The position numbers and the translations under genes were made by a program. Below the pieces are notes generated by a model, which saw only the letters and a program-made list of their open reading frames with translations, had not been told where the DNA came from and searched no databases. Positions 62,447 to 64,000 of a DNA stretch of 64,000 nucleotides are shown here, piece by piece. Within the stretch, counting starts at the first letter, position 1; each line of letters opens with the position of its first letter. This stretch comes from Balamuthia mandrillaris (Eukaryota; Discosea; Longamoebia; Balamuthiidae), in NCBI GenBank assembly GCA_031835245.1, contig JAVKOQ010000208.1:28051-92050 (forward strand), written 5' to 3'.

Positions 62447-63436
62447 CCAAGAGATTAACGTACAGTTTGAAAACAACGAGAACATCGAAAGCCTTGTAAC
62501 CCAAAAGTGGGGATTGGAGCAACGCAGACAGCACACTGACTGCCAGCTTTGATGTTCGCCTCTAACCAATGATGCTTCTTAAACAGCTCGAAAGACTCGA
62601 GTAGTTTTTCGTCTTGATCGTCGTTTTCTTTTTCTTTGTCGTTGTGGTGGGATATGTTGAAGGATGTGGGCAACGTTGAGAAAAAGAGTGAAGGAATGGT
62701 TGTTGGTTGACAGGTGGGAGGCGCTTTCTTGTTGAGTCCTTTCAAACATCGTTTGTGGATTGCATATTTACAGACTGTTTTGGTGTTGTGGTTAAAACAA
62801 CACGAAAGGAAGGAAGGGAAGAAAGCAACAAAAAAAGAAAGAAGCAAAAGCACAAAGGAACAAAGAAGGACGGAAGAACGAAAGAAACAAAGAAACAATA
62901 CAAACTGGTGCAAGAATAAGCCTGACGACCGAAACCCCAAACAAAAGAACGGCAATAGTTACAAAAAGTGGGTCGGCTAAAATGTTTCTTGAGGAAACGG
63001 TGCGAGGCCGCCGTTGTTGTTAATGCGACAACGCCTCCATACTCTTTTTCTTTTTCTTCGTGCAAAGGGAGCATGCCCTCTCCGTTGTTGCTTTGCCTCA
63101 TTATTAGTTCCGTAGAATCTTCCTTCTGTTGTTGTGGCTGTTGTTTTTCTCGTCTGGACTTCTTTTGTTTTAGAGAAACAAAACACACAGAAGGTGAGAT
63201 GAACAACAGGGGAGGGTGAGGTTTTTTTTTTTCTGTTAAAAACGTACGAATGGAGAGAAGACTGAAGAACCGGAAAAAGTGGGGGCAAAGGGCGAGAGCA
63301 GAAAGAGGAGGAAGGAGGAGGGGGCCACTGGAAATACCACCACCACCAAAAAAAGTAGCAGCACGAACGAGAAGAGCGCTCCTATTCCCAAAGAGCCCAC
63401 CAGCACGCTAGTCGTCACCCTGAACTCCAACAACAT
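60691..63436 (-). CDS. Diacylglycerol kinase with N-terminal membrane anchor
   Basis: Eight minus-strand exons (63436-63248, 63161-62906, 62774-62464, 62379-61939, 61875-61760, 61693-61611, 61531-61032, 60924-60691) give 709 aa. Residues 10-50 are strongly hydrophobic ([19 protein letters not shown]), a likely membrane anchor as in DGK-epsilon. Two C1 zinc fingers follow: [30 protein letters not shown], then [17 protein letters not shown] and [10 protein letters not shown]. The catalytic domain begins [13 protein letters not shown], has the ATP-binding CGGDGT at about 371-376 and [16 protein letters not shown], and the accessory domain has [28 protein letters not shown] and TVRVEYFDD. The enzyme converts diacylglycerol to phosphatidic acid at membranes. 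Identification is firm. The first exon's exact start is the only ATG in frame. Confidence 0.92.
62399..62442. repeat. (GA)n microsatellite in the DGK intron 3
   Basis: GA on the plus strand, thus CT on the sense strand of the gene, in the intron between 62380 and 62463. Confidence 0.9.
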
Positions 63437-64000
63437 GTGGTCCTCCCCGAACGGTGCTTTGTTTTTTTGCTAGGCACAAGACGGGGGGAAATAATCCGGT
63501 AGACGGAGAATTATACCAGGACGACATGACATCAGTCCTTACGAAGAAGAACCGAACTGGAGGCAAAGGGTGACGAGGAAGAAGAAGAAGAAGAAGAAGA
63601 AGAAGAAGAACAACAAGAACAAGAAGAACAACAAGAAGAACAACAAGAACAAGAAGAAGAAGAAGAACAAGAACAAGAACAAGAAGAAGAAGAAGAAGAA
63701 GAACAAGAAGAAGAACAAGAAGAAGAAGAAGAACAAGAAGAAGAACAAGAAGAAGAAGAAAGAAAAATGAAAATTATAGCTCGTGACGAGGCAGCATTTG
63801 ACAAGGCCACCAACCGGTCGCCTTTTTACAACAAGACCAATGAGCCACCAGCTCCACTTTGGTGGGGATAGGGGAATGGCGCTCATAGCCAAGCGTTGGC
63901 ACCTTGTGCTTGACCGTTCCGGTCTTTGCTGCTGTAAATATCCTTTAGGCACCGTTTGCAATGGAAGACTTGGGGTAGCGATGGCGACGAGGGATCTCCC
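63437..64000. other. Right-end region with a GAA/CAA microsatellite
   Basis: Mixed GAA and CAA repeats span about 63573-63762. Open frames across them (poly-Lys/Asn, poly-Ser/Cys, poly-Phe) are repeat artefacts. The last 230 bp carry no recognised gene; an exon of a gene to the right cannot be excluded. Confidence 0.6.

Overview
The window is nuclear DNA of a gene-dense, intron-rich protist, most likely an amoebozoan (inferred, not proven). The grounds are short GT-AG introns with phase-consistent exons, long CT microsatellites in introns, and a mixed gene set: RWP-RK and RFX transcription factors, a calponin-homology/LIM protein, Frizzled-like cysteine-rich proteins, 7TM receptors with large ectodomains, an inward-rectifier K+ channel, PARP1, a LOV photoreceptor domain and a plant-type DYW PPR protein. 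I reconstructed 23 loci by joining exons by eye. Every spliced model gives a coding length divisible by three. I saw no virus-like elements, CRISPR arrays or rRNA genes.

Layout. 1-5.6 kb: end of a cytochrome b561-type membrane protein, then a 13-exon transportin-3/importin-13 gene. 5.7-22.2 kb: a run of six secreted or surface genes: two Frizzled-CRD-like proteins flanking a 1706-aa cysteine-rich protein with a TOM1/THH1-like 7TM end, two cysteine-rich secreted proteins, and a four-CUB class C-like GPCR. 22.5-25.2 kb: a weak minus-strand ORF and a CH-LIM actin-binding protein. 25.4-28.9 kb: an AlkB dioxygenase fused to an SRA (5-methylcytosine reader) domain, the most unusual gene here, with two palindromic CRE-like sites upstream. 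29.4-31.8 kb: DEAH helicase Prp43/DHX15. 32.0-37.0 kb: an intronless DYW-type PPR gene and a decayed copy, separated by an AT-rich spacer. 37.1-41.1 kb (minus): Kir channel, then a LOV-SAM protein. 42.5-45.5 kb: RFX and RWP-RK factors, convergent. 46.9-49.5 kb: tandem-CH coiled-coil protein. 49.6-55.0 kb (minus): 19-exon PARP1 with SAP and a recently duplicated zinc finger. 55.4-56.8 kb: SUMO E2 Ubc9. 57.0 kb: a second PPR fragment. 57.6-60.6 kb: RhoGEF fused to a pseudokinase. 60.7-63.4 kb (minus): diacylglycerol kinase.

Functional threads: DNA modification and damage response (AlkB-SRA, PARP1), nuclear transport and RNA processing (TNPO3, Prp43), SUMO conjugation (Ubc9), surface sensing (CUB-GPCR, TOM1-like 7TM, CRD proteins), light or redox sensing (LOV-SAM), cytoskeleton control (CH-LIM, CH-CH, RhoGEF), lipid signalling (DGK), and organelle C-to-U RNA editing (DYW PPR). 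Neighbouring genes do not form operons. The only apparent clustering by theme is the surface-protein run.
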